64,000 nucleotides of DNA. Source: Aquabacterium sp. GTDB lineage: Bacteria > Pseudomonadota > Gammaproteobacteria > Burkholderiales > Burkholderiaceae_C. This document shows positions 40,490 to 48,859 of this stretch, piece by piece (position 1 is the stretch's first letter; the number at the start of each line of letters is the position of its first letter). The DNA lies in NCBI GenBank assembly GCA_030654395.1, contig JAURXM010000026.1:62001-126000 (forward strand), given 5' to 3'. The notes under the pieces were generated by a model. That model was not told the DNA's origin. It was given only the letters and a program-made list of their open reading frames with translations, and searched no databases. The position numbers and the translations under genes are program-made.

Positions 40490-40503
40490 TTGATTGGCAT
40501 CAA
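40490..40503. promoter_or_regulatory. Perfect FNR/ANR/DNR-type box
   Basis: TTGATTGGCATCAA matches TTGAT-N4-ATCAA at all ten specified positions and is palindromic at the half-sites. Its centre is about 37 bases before the TTG start of the reductase gene. That is too close for class II activation from a normal leader, so it may repress, or the promoter layout may be unusual. The rest of the gap 40504-40669 shows no gene or clear terminator. Confidence 0.75.
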
Positions 40504-40669
40504 GACCACCACTCACCCCTTAGCTCTTCAGAGTATGCACACAATCAACCAAAGCGCCAGCTGCAAATATCAAGTGCGGGCTAAACAGCGATACCTGAAT
40601 CCCCGTCAGGAAAAAGTCTAAGGCAAGCTTATGTCGACCTCAACGAGGCGGCCAAACTGCCCGCCCCAT

Positions 40670-41245
40670 TCAAGGCATTGGCACATCGGTCACGATGGTG
40701 ACACGGCGGTTTTCGATCGCCGATGGCTTCTCGGCGTTGAGCAGCTCGCTGTCGCCCTTACCGACCGCCTTCAGGCGTTTGGCGTCGATGGCGTGGGCGC
40801 TCATGAGATAAGCGCGCACGCTTTCTGCACGCTGCTGTGACAGGCTCAGGTTCAGGTCATGCGAGCCGCGTGGGTCAGCATGGCCCTCTACATTGAATGA
40901 GTAGTCGGCCAGCTTGTTGTTCAGCAAGGCGGCGGCCACCACATCAAGCTGCTTTTTGGCCTGTGGGGTCAAACCCGCTGAGTTGGTCTCAAACGTGATC
41001 AGCAACGATGCGCTGGGCTTGCGGGCAGCTTGTTGACCGGGCGTGTCGCGCTGTACACGCAGGCTGCGTGTCACCACGGACTCGTCAGGCGTGAGGGCGT
41101 CAACCAAATTGGACTCGGTCACGCCTTTGCCCTTGAGCATGGTCGTCGCAGGGGCTTGTGCATGGGCCATTGAAAAACCCATGCCCCATGCCAACGCGAG
41201 GGCTGGCAAGGTACGGACGGCGAAGGTGGTGTAAGACGTGTTCAT
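40670..41245 (-). CDS. OmpA-family peptidoglycan-binding protein
   Basis: 191 residues with a signal peptide (cleavage near AHA) and a C-terminal OmpA domain (about 80-188: ITFETNSAGLTPQAKKQLD, FNVEGHADPRGSHDLNLSLS, RAESVRAYL, ENRRVTIV). The Asp and Arg that bind diaminopimelate are in place. It is exported and should bind the cell wall. It follows the PP2C gene by 80 bases in the T6SS minus-strand group and could add a cell-wall anchor, though TssL already has such a domain. Confidence 0.85.
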   Translation of the reverse strand: MNTSYTTFAVRTLPALALAWGMGFSMAHAQAPATTMLKGKGVTESNLVDALTPDESVVTRSLRVQRDTPGQQAARKPSASLLITFETNSAGLTPQAKKQLDVVAAALLNNKLADYSFNVEGHADPRGSHDLNLSLSQQRAESVRAYLMSAHAIDAKRLKAVGKGDSELLNAEKPSAIENRRVTIVTDVPMP

Positions 41246-41325
41246 GACATGCCCTTAGCTGGTGAGACGACCGCACTGTATGCCTGCGGCCAAAGGCTGG
41301 AAAGCGACTTTTGTCATATCTGACC

Positions 41326-42093
41326 TTAAGCGCCAACCCGGGTGACTTCATGGGGGTTGCCCACCCACAAGGCCACAGCTGTGTAGTTGTCTTGATTAGG
41401 CACATTCGCTGCTGCCACGATGCGGGCCATGTGTGCCAGCCATTGTTGCGTGTCACCCGATGCACGCAGCGTGCGCTCGATGTCACCGGGCGTCAACTGA
41501 TCCCACCACCCGTCGGAGCACAACAGGTAGGCGTCGCCATCAAGCAGGGCCTCGGGCGTGCCACAAACGTGCACATGCGGTGTCTCTTCACTGCCCATGG
41601 CCGCCAGCAATTGGTTTTTGCGAGGATGGTGCTTGGCATCTTCAGGCTTGATGAAGCCTGCGTCCACCATTTGTTGAACGACGCTGTCGTCACTGGTGAG
41701 CTGCTGCGCCATGCCTTGGCGAATGCGGTACAGCCGAGAATCACCAACATGGGCCCACAACGCCAATCCGGCCTGCGCATCAAGCCACAACGCAACCACC
41801 GTGGCATGCATGCGTTGGTGGCTTTTGAAGCCCTGTTGCCCTGCATTGAGGACAATGTTGGCCTCTTCCATCGCTGCCTCTAGCACCGCAGCGTTGAAAA
41901 CGGATGTGCGTTGCAAGGCCAGCGTGGCGGTTCGCACCACGATGTCCGATGCCATGGCGCCATTGCTGTGGCCACCGGCCCCATCGGACAACACCGCATA
42001 AACCTGCGTCCCCGATACGCCTTGGCGCCAATCGTCTTCATTGTGAGATCTGGCACCCACCTCGCTGAGGCTGGCTACTTCGATTTGCATCAT
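41326..42093 (-). CDS. pppA: PP2C-family protein phosphatase (PppA-like)
   Basis: 255 residues with PP2C metal-binding motifs: SHNEDDWR, LSDGAGGHSNG, AHVGDSRLYR, CSDGWWDQL and QDNYTAVAL. In T6SS loci this enzyme dephosphorylates the FHA protein and switches secretion off. The first ATG overlaps the tagH stop (ATGA), so both are translated together. The cognate kinase gene ppkA lies on the other strand about 3.4 kb away. Confidence 0.92.
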   Translation of the reverse strand: MMQIEVASLSEVGARSHNEDDWRQGVSGTQVYAVLSDGAGGHSNGAMASDIVVRTATLALQRTSVFNAAVLEAAMEEANIVLNAGQQGFKSHQRMHATVVALWLDAQAGLALWAHVGDSRLYRIRQGMAQQLTSDDSVVQQMVDAGFIKPEDAKHHPRKNQLLAAMGSEETPHVHVCGTPEALLDGDAYLLCSDGWWDQLTPGDIERTLRASGDTQQWLAHMARIVAAANVPNQDNYTAVALWVGNPHEVTRVGA

Positions 42094-43766
42094 GCGGGGA
42101 CACCGGGATGGCGACCTGACTGGCGGCGCTCTGCCTCCAGCCGGTCGAGTTGCTCTTCATAGGCCTGCAAAAAGGCGCGGCCAAACAAGTTGTGGAAATC
42201 ATCTTGGGCTTCGCTGCGCACACCCTCGTAGTGCTGCAGATAGAGCTCCCACAGCTTGGCACGTCGGTTCATGGGCAGCAAGCTGTCCATCATGCTGCGA
42301 CCCACCAACTTGGCCTCCAGCTGCTCAGGCTGGAAGCGCGCCAACACCCCATCCAAGGCCGCCCGCATCCCCACCATGGTGCCAATGGTGTGACCCAGCA
42401 AGTCGTCCATGGCGTCAGCCACGGCTTCAGGGCCAGACATGAAGCCGCGCATCGGCGGCTGTAGCAACTGCTCCAGGGCAGATTCGGTATCGGGCGAGAA
42501 CTTCAAAGGGTTGTTGCGACGCGCTTGGATCACGGTGACCTCGGCGCGCATCTCTTGCTTGGTTGCTGCGCGGGCGGCCACCAACTTCAAACTGCCGTCC
42601 ACCGTGTGGTGCAGCAACTGCCCAATGACACGCATGAGATCAGGGTTGAGGCCCTGCGGTGGGGTGAACTGGACGCCCGCCCCCTCACAAAATGCAGCCC
42701 ACAAGGCGTGGGTGTCCGTTGGGAGCACGGCAACGGGGTCTGGCACTGGCACTGGCACGGCCACGGCCACGGGTGCAGGCATGGCGACTGGCGATGGCGC
42801 ACGCACGCTGGGTACCGTCTGCTCTGTGATGAACGAGAAGACATTCGGCAAAGGCATGGCCGCTTGCAGCGCTGGCACATCGTCAGGCAAGGCGCTTCGA
42901 TCCCAGTCAGGCTCAGGCGCTGGCTGCGAGCGGATCTCCTCACGCGAGGCCAACAGGGCCATAGGATCAACGCTACTGGGCGCGCCTGCTGGTGCCTCGG
43001 ATGGCGCAGTGGCTTCGGTGTTTTTCAAAAAGGCCGCGAGCGGGTCAGATGACGACGATGACGGCCCCAGATTGAACATCAGGTCTAAGGACTGCGCACC
43101 GGCTGGCGCCACCTCACCCATCAGGTCAAAAGGTGACGCACTCACAGGCGCATGCACAGGCGCACTGACAGGCGGCGCCATCAGGTCAGCGAAGGGATCA
43201 AAGTCATCTGGCAAGCGCGAGGCAGCAGGAGGCGCGGCGGCTGGCGGCGTCCCAAAACCCATCAGATCACCGAACGGCGAGGCAGAGGCTGGGGCTGAGA
43301 AAGCGGCTGGCACAAGCGCAGGCGCAACGGGCGGGGTCTGCCGCATCAAGCCGGGATCCGTTCGAGGCTCTTGCCCTGAGCCCACAATGACGGTGCGCGA
43401 ATCAACCGCCGCACGGCCTTTGGTGATGGTGCGCGCCGTTGCATCGTTTTGCGAATACGAGACCCTCAAGGCATAGCTGCCCACTTGCAACTCGTCGCCA
43501 TCATCAAGCAACACGCCCTCACCGGGGGGGACGGGGTTGTTGTTGTGCCAGATGGGATTGGCATTGCCCACATTGAGCATGCGCCAGCCATCGGGGCTGC
43601 GTGCGAGTTCAGCCTGCAGACGCGAGATGCGTCTCTCAGGATCAGGCAGTGCCAAGGTGTTGGTGTCTGAGCGGCCAATGGTGCCACCACGCTCATCAAA
43701 ATAAGCAGAGAGCGCTTGTGTCAAGGGTTCGCCAGACAGACTGACGGCTCGGATGAGCAAATGCAT
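42090..43766 (-). CDS. tagH: T6SS FHA-domain protein TagH
   Basis: 558 residues: FHA domain (about 20-95: GTIGRSDTNTLALPDPERRISR, phosphothreonine-binding Arg and Ser pattern), a long Ala/Pro-rich linker (about 120-370), and a conserved C-terminal TagH domain (about 375-545). It is the target of the PpkA/PppA switch. The start at 43766 (MHLLIRAVSLSG) matches the FHA N-terminus; the frame from 43844 adds an unrelated segment. The linker has imperfect Pro-Ala-Ser-rich runs, consistent with a disordered tether. Confidence 0.9.
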   Translation of the reverse strand: MHLLIRAVSLSGEPLTQALSAYFDERGGTIGRSDTNTLALPDPERRISRLQAELARSPDGWRMLNVGNANPIWHNNNPVPPGEGVLLDDGDELQVGSYALRVSYSQNDATARTITKGRAAVDSRTVIVGSGQEPRTDPGLMRQTPPVAPALVPAAFSAPASASPFGDLMGFGTPPAAAPPAASRLPDDFDPFADLMAPPVSAPVHAPVSASPFDLMGEVAPAGAQSLDLMFNLGPSSSSSDPLAAFLKNTEATAPSEAPAGAPSSVDPMALLASREEIRSQPAPEPDWDRSALPDDVPALQAAMPLPNVFSFITEQTVPSVRAPSPVAMPAPVAVAVPVPVPDPVAVLPTDTHALWAAFCEGAGVQFTPPQGLNPDLMRVIGQLLHHTVDGSLKLVAARAATKQEMRAEVTVIQARRNNPLKFSPDTESALEQLLQPPMRGFMSGPEAVADAMDDLLGHTIGTMVGMRAALDGVLARFQPEQLEAKLVGRSMMDSLLPMNRRAKLWELYLQHYEGVRSEAQDDFHNLFGRAFLQAYEEQLDRLEAERRQSGRHPGVPA

Positions 43767-43844
43767 GAGGGCTCCAAACTGCCCCTTTTGTGACGACATG
43801 TGGGGCGATATGCGCATGGTGGCCAGCAGACTGACCTTGGTCAA

Positions 43845-44030
43845 TCAACGAAAGTCATGCGCAGGCAAATGCACCGCATTCCAAATCACCACAGAGACAA
43901 AAATAAGGGCGATCAACAAGCGTGTTTTGGCAGCCGGTGTAATGCGGCCAGCTTTCGCGGTATCCCACACAGCCAGCGCAGCCATCACAGCCGCCACCGC
44001 GCAAAGAACCCATGACACGCTAAAGGTCAT
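43845..44030 (-). CDS. Small two-helix membrane protein
   Basis: 61 residues with two hydrophobic helices (about 3-22 and 36-52) joined by a basic loop. Its ATG overlaps the stop of the upstream gene by ATGA, the pattern used throughout this operon, which supports translation despite its small size. It lies between the paralogue pair and tagH. No family is recognised; it might be an accessory or immunity-type membrane protein. Confidence 0.6.
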   Translation of the reverse strand: MTFSVSWVLCAVAAVMAALAVWDTAKAGRITPAAKTRLLIALIFVSVVIWNAVHLPAHDFR

Positions 44031-44800
44031 GCTCTGACCTCATGGGGCGCTAAGGCCTGCCATTGATCGTGGTCAATCCATGCTGGATGACACTTGATCA
44101 CAAAAGGATTGCGACCCGCATGTTGACTGCCTAGCAGCATGTGCAACCACTGCAAGTGACCCTGTGGTGACAACGAGGCACTCGGCGACAACGCAGCCCA
44201 GCTGATCAGCGCACCCCGACGGGCGCCAATACGTTGGTCAAACAGGTCCGCAAAAATGTCGTCTTCCACGCTGGGTGACAAAACAAGCAGGCGGGCCACG
44301 GCCCCATGCAGCCAAGCTTGAAGCCGTGGGCTGTCAGGCCAGACGTGGAAAGCCAGACGTGTCAAATAGTCCAACCCATCTGTCAGCTCATCGGGGCAAC
44401 AGTCGCCCGCAGTCAGGGCTGGCCGCAACCAGGTCATGGCACACCACAAGGGGCCCAAAACAGGCCCTTGCCATGCTTCACGCGGTAGCTCAAAAAAGGC
44501 CATGTAGGCTGGGTCCACGGTGGCCAACCAAGCAGCCTCCAGAACTTGTCGCGGCGTTTTTTCTGTATGCAAGCCCTCGAAGCGCCAAACTATCCATTCA
44601 TACAAGCCCACGCACAACACCATCTGCGCCCGCGTCGAGCTGGCCTGCATGGCGTCCACCAACCACCCGGCGTCGTATCTGTAGTCTTTCGACGCTCGGG
44701 TGTCATCCCACAAATAGCGCAGTGGCAATGGATTGGCGTCAGGCAGCACCATGAAGTCAGGGCGCACCCAAACAGCGTTCAAGGCATCATGCAAGGACAT
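44027..44800 (-). CDS. T6SS-locus protein of unknown function, paralogue B
   Basis: 257 residues, soluble, Trp-rich. It shares an arrangement with the preceding gene: YEWIVWRFEGL here against AEWVAWRFHGL there, followed by a similar helix and a GPL... segment, and a C-terminal NPF/NPY stretch. The start at 44800 (MSLHDAL) is chosen over an upstream in-frame start; it overlaps the preceding stop by 14 bases. It is the second of two tandem paralogues behind a candidate toxin gene, so immunity or chaperone roles are plausible but unproven. Confidence 0.75.
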   Translation of the reverse strand: MSLHDALNAVWVRPDFMVLPDANPLPLRYLWDDTRASKDYRYDAGWLVDAMQASSTRAQMVLCVGLYEWIVWRFEGLHTEKTPRQVLEAAWLATVDPAYMAFFELPREAWQGPVLGPLWCAMTWLRPALTAGDCCPDELTDGLDYLTRLAFHVWPDSPRLQAWLHGAVARLLVLSPSVEDDIFADLFDQRIGARRGALISWAALSPSASLSPQGHLQWLHMLLGSQHAGRNPFVIKCHPAWIDHDQWQALAPHEVRA

Positions 44801-45500
44801 AGGGCTCGCCCACAAAACCCAAAGCACGCATGCTCTCAGGCGTCCTCAAATAGGGGTTCTCAGCAGGCTTTAATGCCGCCAGAAAAGCGCCCATCTGATC
44901 CGCGGCACTGACGCCTTGCACAGCCTGATCAGGATAGAACCATGCACGAGGCACAAACGACCAAGTCGTCGCATCACCCTTGGCGGCCGAGTGGATCAAG
45001 CTGCAACGACGCAAGGTGACGGACAACCACTTGTCAAACGCCATCGCATCTGGGCTAACGTGGCGGGCCAACAAGGCCATAGAGACCCCGTTAGACAAGA
45101 CCACAGGCTCACCCCGTTTGGCGTAATCCAAAGCGTAAGCAACCAACATGCGTGCCAATTTCAAGGGGCCATGCATGTGCTGATCATCAGATGGGAAGGG
45201 CTCTTCGGGCTGTGCGACATCTGCATAGCGCCAATCAACCACAGCGGCATAACCGGCCTCGATGCGCTGCAACAGGTCGGTGACATCAACCAAGCCGTGA
45301 AAACGCCACGCCACCCATTCGGCGGTGGCCATGACTGCAGCCAAACCCGCACGCGGGTTCATGCGCCAAAACGCCTCCACCAGAGAGGCATGCTCACCAT
45401 CCATTAAATACAGCATGGCGCGTGAAACGGTGATATCCCAGTCGTAGCTGGGTGATATGCCAACACTGGCTGTTTTTTTGATCACTTCGGGCATCAACAT
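44787..45500 (-). CDS. T6SS-locus protein of unknown function, paralogue A
   Basis: 237 residues, soluble. It shares the WRF-centred block (AEWVAWRFHGL) with the next gene and ends with NPYLRTPESMRALGF. AGGA lies 8 bases before the ATG at 45500, which favours this start over the internal one at 45494. It follows the candidate deaminase gene by 48 bases and is a candidate immunity protein for it. No domain of known function is recognised. Confidence 0.75.
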   Translation of the reverse strand: MLMPEVIKKTASVGISPSYDWDITVSRAMLYLMDGEHASLVEAFWRMNPRAGLAAVMATAEWVAWRFHGLVDVTDLLQRIEAGYAAVVDWRYADVAQPEEPFPSDDQHMHGPLKLARMLVAYALDYAKRGEPVVLSNGVSMALLARHVSPDAMAFDKWLSVTLRRCSLIHSAAKGDATTWSFVPRAWFYPDQAVQGVSAADQMGAFLAALKPAENPYLRTPESMRALGFVGEPYVLA

Positions 45501-45548
45501 TTATCGGGTCCTATAGATTCAACGTGTCCGTGCTGTGGCGGGTCAGAC

Positions 45549-46289
45549 TCACAGCACACCCCGTCCAAGAAGCGGGTCTTCGCCCATGCGCTTGTCCAGC
45601 TTGAGATAGGGGTCATCGCTTGGGTCCATGGCCTTTTCTTTATCGCACTCGTCGTCAGGATCAAAGGGTTGGGGCTTGCCGCTGGCATCGCACAATGAAA
45701 TTTTGATGCCGCATTTTTGCGCGGCACACATCATGCGATAGCAAAGACGACAAGGCATGCCTGATTCACATACGCCGCCATCAGGTCGGCTGTATCGCCA
45801 ATCCACATTGAATACGACCGACCCACCTTGCAAACTGCCACCGGCGTCTTTGGCCATCTGCGACATCTCGTTGAGGACCTTGGCTTCACCATGTGAGCCA
45901 GAGCCACCGCCTGAATGCGTATAGTTTGCCTGCTCACACAGCACCTTTTCCTTGCCCGTCTGCATCTCGGACGTGCCGCCCTTCACCGTCGAGCCAGAAA
46001 GGGCCTCACGTGCCTTGCCACTGCTGCACCCTGTGGCCACACCCTGGATGCTCGATCCACCCCCGATGCCGACGCTGACCTTGGCTGAGGAAAAGGTCAT
46101 CCCTGCCCCCTTTGCCTGCGTGTGGGCACGTTGCGATTTGCGGTCGGCTTGGGGCTTAAGCTCCTTGATTGCCTTTTTCCGCTCATCCTTGTTCTTGGCG
46201 TCGAGCTCCTGACAAACCGTGCTCGACAGGTCTGGTGGCGCCACACCAGCCACGCTCACGGTCATCGCAGCAGAGTTACCAGTCGTCAT
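45549..46289 (-). CDS. Candidate T6SS effector with cytidine-deaminase-like fold
   Basis: 246 residues. The second half has the zinc-site pattern of the deaminase superfamily: H133-G-E135 (GSHGEAKVLNEM) followed by P179-C180-R-L-C183 (GMPCRLCYRMM), with a predicted strand between (VVFNVDWRYS). H, C, C would bind zinc and E135 would shuttle protons. The first 130 residues are basic and Gly/Ser-rich. The gene sits 13 bases after a PAAR-like (DUF4150) gene in a vgrG operon, where toxins are typical. The substrate (DNA, RNA or nucleotide) is unknown. It could also be a zinc-binding protein of another fold, since the H-E to P-C spacing of 44 residues is long. Confidence 0.65.
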   Translation of the reverse strand: MTTGNSAAMTVSVAGVAPPDLSSTVCQELDAKNKDERKKAIKELKPQADRKSQRAHTQAKGAGMTFSSAKVSVGIGGGSSIQGVATGCSSGKAREALSGSTVKGGTSEMQTGKEKVLCEQANYTHSGGGSGSHGEAKVLNEMSQMAKDAGGSLQGGSVVFNVDWRYSRPDGGVCESGMPCRLCYRMMCAAQKCGIKISLCDASGKPQPFDPDDECDKEKAMDPSDDPYLKLDKRMGEDPLLGRGVL

Positions 46290-46302
46290 GGTGATGCGCC
46301 TC

Positions 46303-46695
46303 TTATTTCATGTTGTTGTGTGTCGTCATGTCTGCGGTTCGAACGGCGTTCTCGCCTTCGAACTTCACATCAAATGACCACGCAGCAAAGTAACTTGTAT
46401 TCTGAATTTGGGCACTCATCATGCCCATACCTAAAGTCTTCGTAGCTGCTTCGTTGCCATTGCTTTTTTTGTACGAAGAGCTGTTTTTGATGCTGACTTG
46501 CTCACCTCCAATTTGGACATTGCGCGTCCCTCCATCGATGTCCGATGCCTTAGAAAAATTCGGGTACGGAATCGGGATCGGCCCAGCGGGCGGAGTGGGC
46601 GGAGACAGGCACACATCAGGCATGGCACCCAAGGACGCGTTAGCGTCCTTACCTGCAGAGACCTCGCGGCCGTTGGCGAATACGTTTTTGCTCAC
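46303..46695 (-). CDS. PAAR-like protein (DUF4150)
   Basis: 130 residues matching the DUF4150 PAAR-like family: DVCLSPPTPPAGPIPIPYPN, QIGGEQVSIKNSSSYKKSNG and a C-terminal DVKFEGENAVRTADMTTHN. These proteins cap the VgrG spike and carry toxins. Here no toxin is fused; the candidate deaminase is a separate gene just downstream. Its ATG overlaps the ketosynthase-like stop by ATGA. Confidence 0.92.
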   Translation of the reverse strand: MSKNVFANGREVSAGKDANASLGAMPDVCLSPPTPPAGPIPIPYPNFSKASDIDGGTRNVQIGGEQVSIKNSSSYKKSNGNEAATKTLGMGMMSAQIQNTSYFAAWSFDVKFEGENAVRTADMTTHNNMK

Positions 46696-47741
46696 TTTGG
46701 GTGCCCTCGCTTGGCTTGCTCATATCCCACAACCACGGCGGCACGCCCCCCTGCATCACTACCGACATGGCACAAGGCCAGAGCGCCTGGTGCATAGCCC
46801 TCACGGCCAGCGTGGAGTGCCTGCGCCAACAGGCATGGCAGGATGGCTGCACCTATCTCTCCAAGGTACTCGATGGGGTGCCACAGATCCAGCGGTACTT
46901 GACGCTCACCGCCATTGAGGCGCCCTGCTACAAACGCGGCTTCCTTGAATTTATAGTGCTCACCTGACAGATCGGTCAGCCGATAGGCAACGTCTTTGAG
47001 CGCCAAGCCTGACGCCCTCAGCGCATGCTGCACCGCTGCCGTCATGCCTGCGGCTTTGAACGGCAGCTGGCTGTCGATGGTGGCCGTCTCTTGCGCCCAA
47101 CCAAAGCCTAAGATGACAAGCCCATCGCGGTCGGTTTGACCAGCTTCGCCCAGCAACACAGCGGCGCCTGCTTCGCCGGGGAAGAAGCCATTGCTGTTGC
47201 TCGGCGTCATGATGCGGCGGCGCGAGGTGTAGGCATCAAGCACGCCTTGTCCCAGAAAGCTATCCACCCCTGCCACGATCACCCGATTCGCCCGCTTTTT
47301 CTCGATCACCGCATGGGCATGCGCCAGAGCCAGTGCGCCACCCATCTGATCGGACGCAAAAATGCACGAATCCGGATGCAACCGCACCGCCAGTCGGGCG
47401 GCCAAATGCGCCAGCAAGGTCTCGTCCAAACCCACCATGCGGCACGGACGTTGGGGCGCCGCCACCCCAATCGCGATAGGGATCAAATCTGGGGCCATGG
47501 GTTGCGCCAATTGCAGACACTCCCATACAGCAGGTGCCAACAGGTCAGCGAGCTTGGTGATGTCCTCACTCCACTGAGGCAAAGGGGCCTTGGCACCCTG
47601 AATAGGTTTACCCGATTCAAAATCGAACCAAGGTGTCTCCTGCACCCCACTGATGCCCGCCCTCAAGGCGGCCAAACTGGCGGCCGCGTTGTAGCCCAAT
47701 GCGCTCACCATGCCACTGCCCAGAACGACCAACTTGGTCAT
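46692..47741 (-). CDS. Ketosynthase/thiolase-fold protein, probably inactive, T6SS cargo cluster
   Basis: 349 residues with a thiolase-fold layout (VVLGSGMVSALGYNAAASLAA at the N-terminus; GFFPGEAGAAVLLG; a C-terminal GSDAGGRAAVVVGYE). The position of the catalytic Cys in beta-ketoacyl synthases reads FASDQMGG, and the usual GH motif reads YLGEIGAA, so neither catalytic Cys nor His is evident. Such proteins recur between DUF2169 and DUF4150 genes in T6SS cargo clusters and may be assembly factors. It overlaps both neighbours by ATGA. Confidence 0.8.
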   Translation of the reverse strand: MTKLVVLGSGMVSALGYNAAASLAALRAGISGVQETPWFDFESGKPIQGAKAPLPQWSEDITKLADLLAPAVWECLQLAQPMAPDLIPIAIGVAAPQRPCRMVGLDETLLAHLAARLAVRLHPDSCIFASDQMGGALALAHAHAVIEKKRANRVIVAGVDSFLGQGVLDAYTSRRRIMTPSNSNGFFPGEAGAAVLLGEAGQTDRDGLVILGFGWAQETATIDSQLPFKAAGMTAAVQHALRASGLALKDVAYRLTDLSGEHYKFKEAAFVAGRLNGGERQVPLDLWHPIEYLGEIGAAILPCLLAQALHAGREGYAPGALALCHVGSDAGGRAAVVVGYEQAKRGHPK

Positions 47742-48859
47742 GGTCGGCCCCGTCCTCGTGGGTTCGCACGCACGGCGTCAGCCAGACTGGGGTAGTAGGT
47801 TTTATGCGGGAAGCGCCTTGCGCGATGCCATGCGTGCGACATCTCACCGAGCACCATTTCCTTCACATCAAAGAGGCTGCTACCCAAGGGCAAGACAACA
47901 CGCCAAGTCAATGTGAAACGATCCGCATCAGGCTCCAGCACAAGGGTGTCAATCACCCCGTGACGTTGGGCATCGCTGCCTTTGTGCGGGATGAAGGTCA
48001 CGGGCATGGTGCGCGCTGGCAAGCGAAATGCACGTAAACCATCTGGCGTCAGATTGCGCAAAATGACCTCTTCACCCCCTTGGGGATAGGCCATTTGCTG
48101 ATCTTCTGGTGCGCACTGGAAATAACGCTGATCAAAGTCAGCAGGCCACAAAGGCGCCGTGTTTTCAATCCAGTGCTGGTCATAGGTGCCCGCTAACTGG
48201 CGGCGCGGCAACCAGTTGCGGCCCACAGGTGAAAACGACATGGGCTGGTACACGCCTTGGTGGTCACTCACAGCCTCACCTATTTGCTCCGTATAAGGCA
48301 GCAGCTGACCATCAATGTGATCCGTATGACGCCAATAGCCCTTGCCCACGGGGTTGCGCTCATAGGTATCTGTTTGGCCCGTCTTCTCGTGTGTGCGGTC
48401 CGTACCGCCAAAGGCCACGTCGTAGCTGATGGGCAATTGATGAAATGGTTGCGCCTCACTGGCAGACACACCCCAGACCTGCTTGCGCCAGACACGGGGG
48501 CCATTGACATTGAACTGCTTGGTCAAACCACCCACGCGCATGCCTACTTGCAGTTGCGTCACGGAGGTGCCTTGTGGTGCATGAGCACTGCCAATCAACA
48601 CCACATCACACCGCGGTTTGCCATGCGCAAAATCAGTTTCGCGCAACGGGGCAGACAAACCCGGCTCCCCCGTGAATTGATCCGCCTCAACCAAAGGCTG
48701 TTGATCGCTCAAAAGCTCAGGCTGCTCGCCGTGCCGAGGGATGCTGTAGCTTGCCTTGACCATCACGATCAGCATCTCACGCCCATCGCGCTGGAACCCC
48801 ATGGTCCATGTCGCAGGCAAACCGGTCACATTGGTCAGCCTCACAGCACCTGCCTCCAT
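47738..48859 (-). CDS. DUF2169 family T6SS adaptor
   Basis: 373 residues of the DUF2169 family (MVKASYSIP, ETDFAHGKPRCDVVLIGSAH, GGTDRTHEKTG, ERNPVGKGYW). These proteins are associated with loading of PAAR-like effectors onto VgrG. The start at 48859 overlaps the TIGR02270 gene by 19 bases. Order vgrG, DUF6484, TIGR02270, DUF2169, ketosynthase-like, DUF4150 is a recurring cargo module. Confidence 0.9.
   Translation of the reverse strand: MEAGAVRLTNVTGLPATWTMGFQRDGREMLIVMVKASYSIPRHGEQPELLSDQQPLVEADQFTGEPGLSAPLRETDFAHGKPRCDVVLIGSAHAPQGTSVTQLQVGMRVGGLTKQFNVNGPRVWRKQVWGVSASEAQPFHQLPISYDVAFGGTDRTHEKTGQTDTYERNPVGKGYWRHTDHIDGQLLPYTEQIGEAVSDHQGVYQPMSFSPVGRNWLPRRQLAGTYDQHWIENTAPLWPADFDQRYFQCAPEDQQMAYPQGGEEVILRNLTPDGLRAFRLPARTMPVTFIPHKGSDAQRHGVIDTLVLEPDADRFTLTWRVVLPLGSSLFDVKEMVLGEMSHAWHRARRFPHKTYYPSLADAVRANPRGRGRP

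Noticed and set aside
42600-43200. Low-complexity DNA in tagH as a possible tandem repeat or insertion
   Set aside because: The Pro/Ala/Ser-rich linker has no fixed repeat unit and keeps the frame; it is an ordinary disordered tether.
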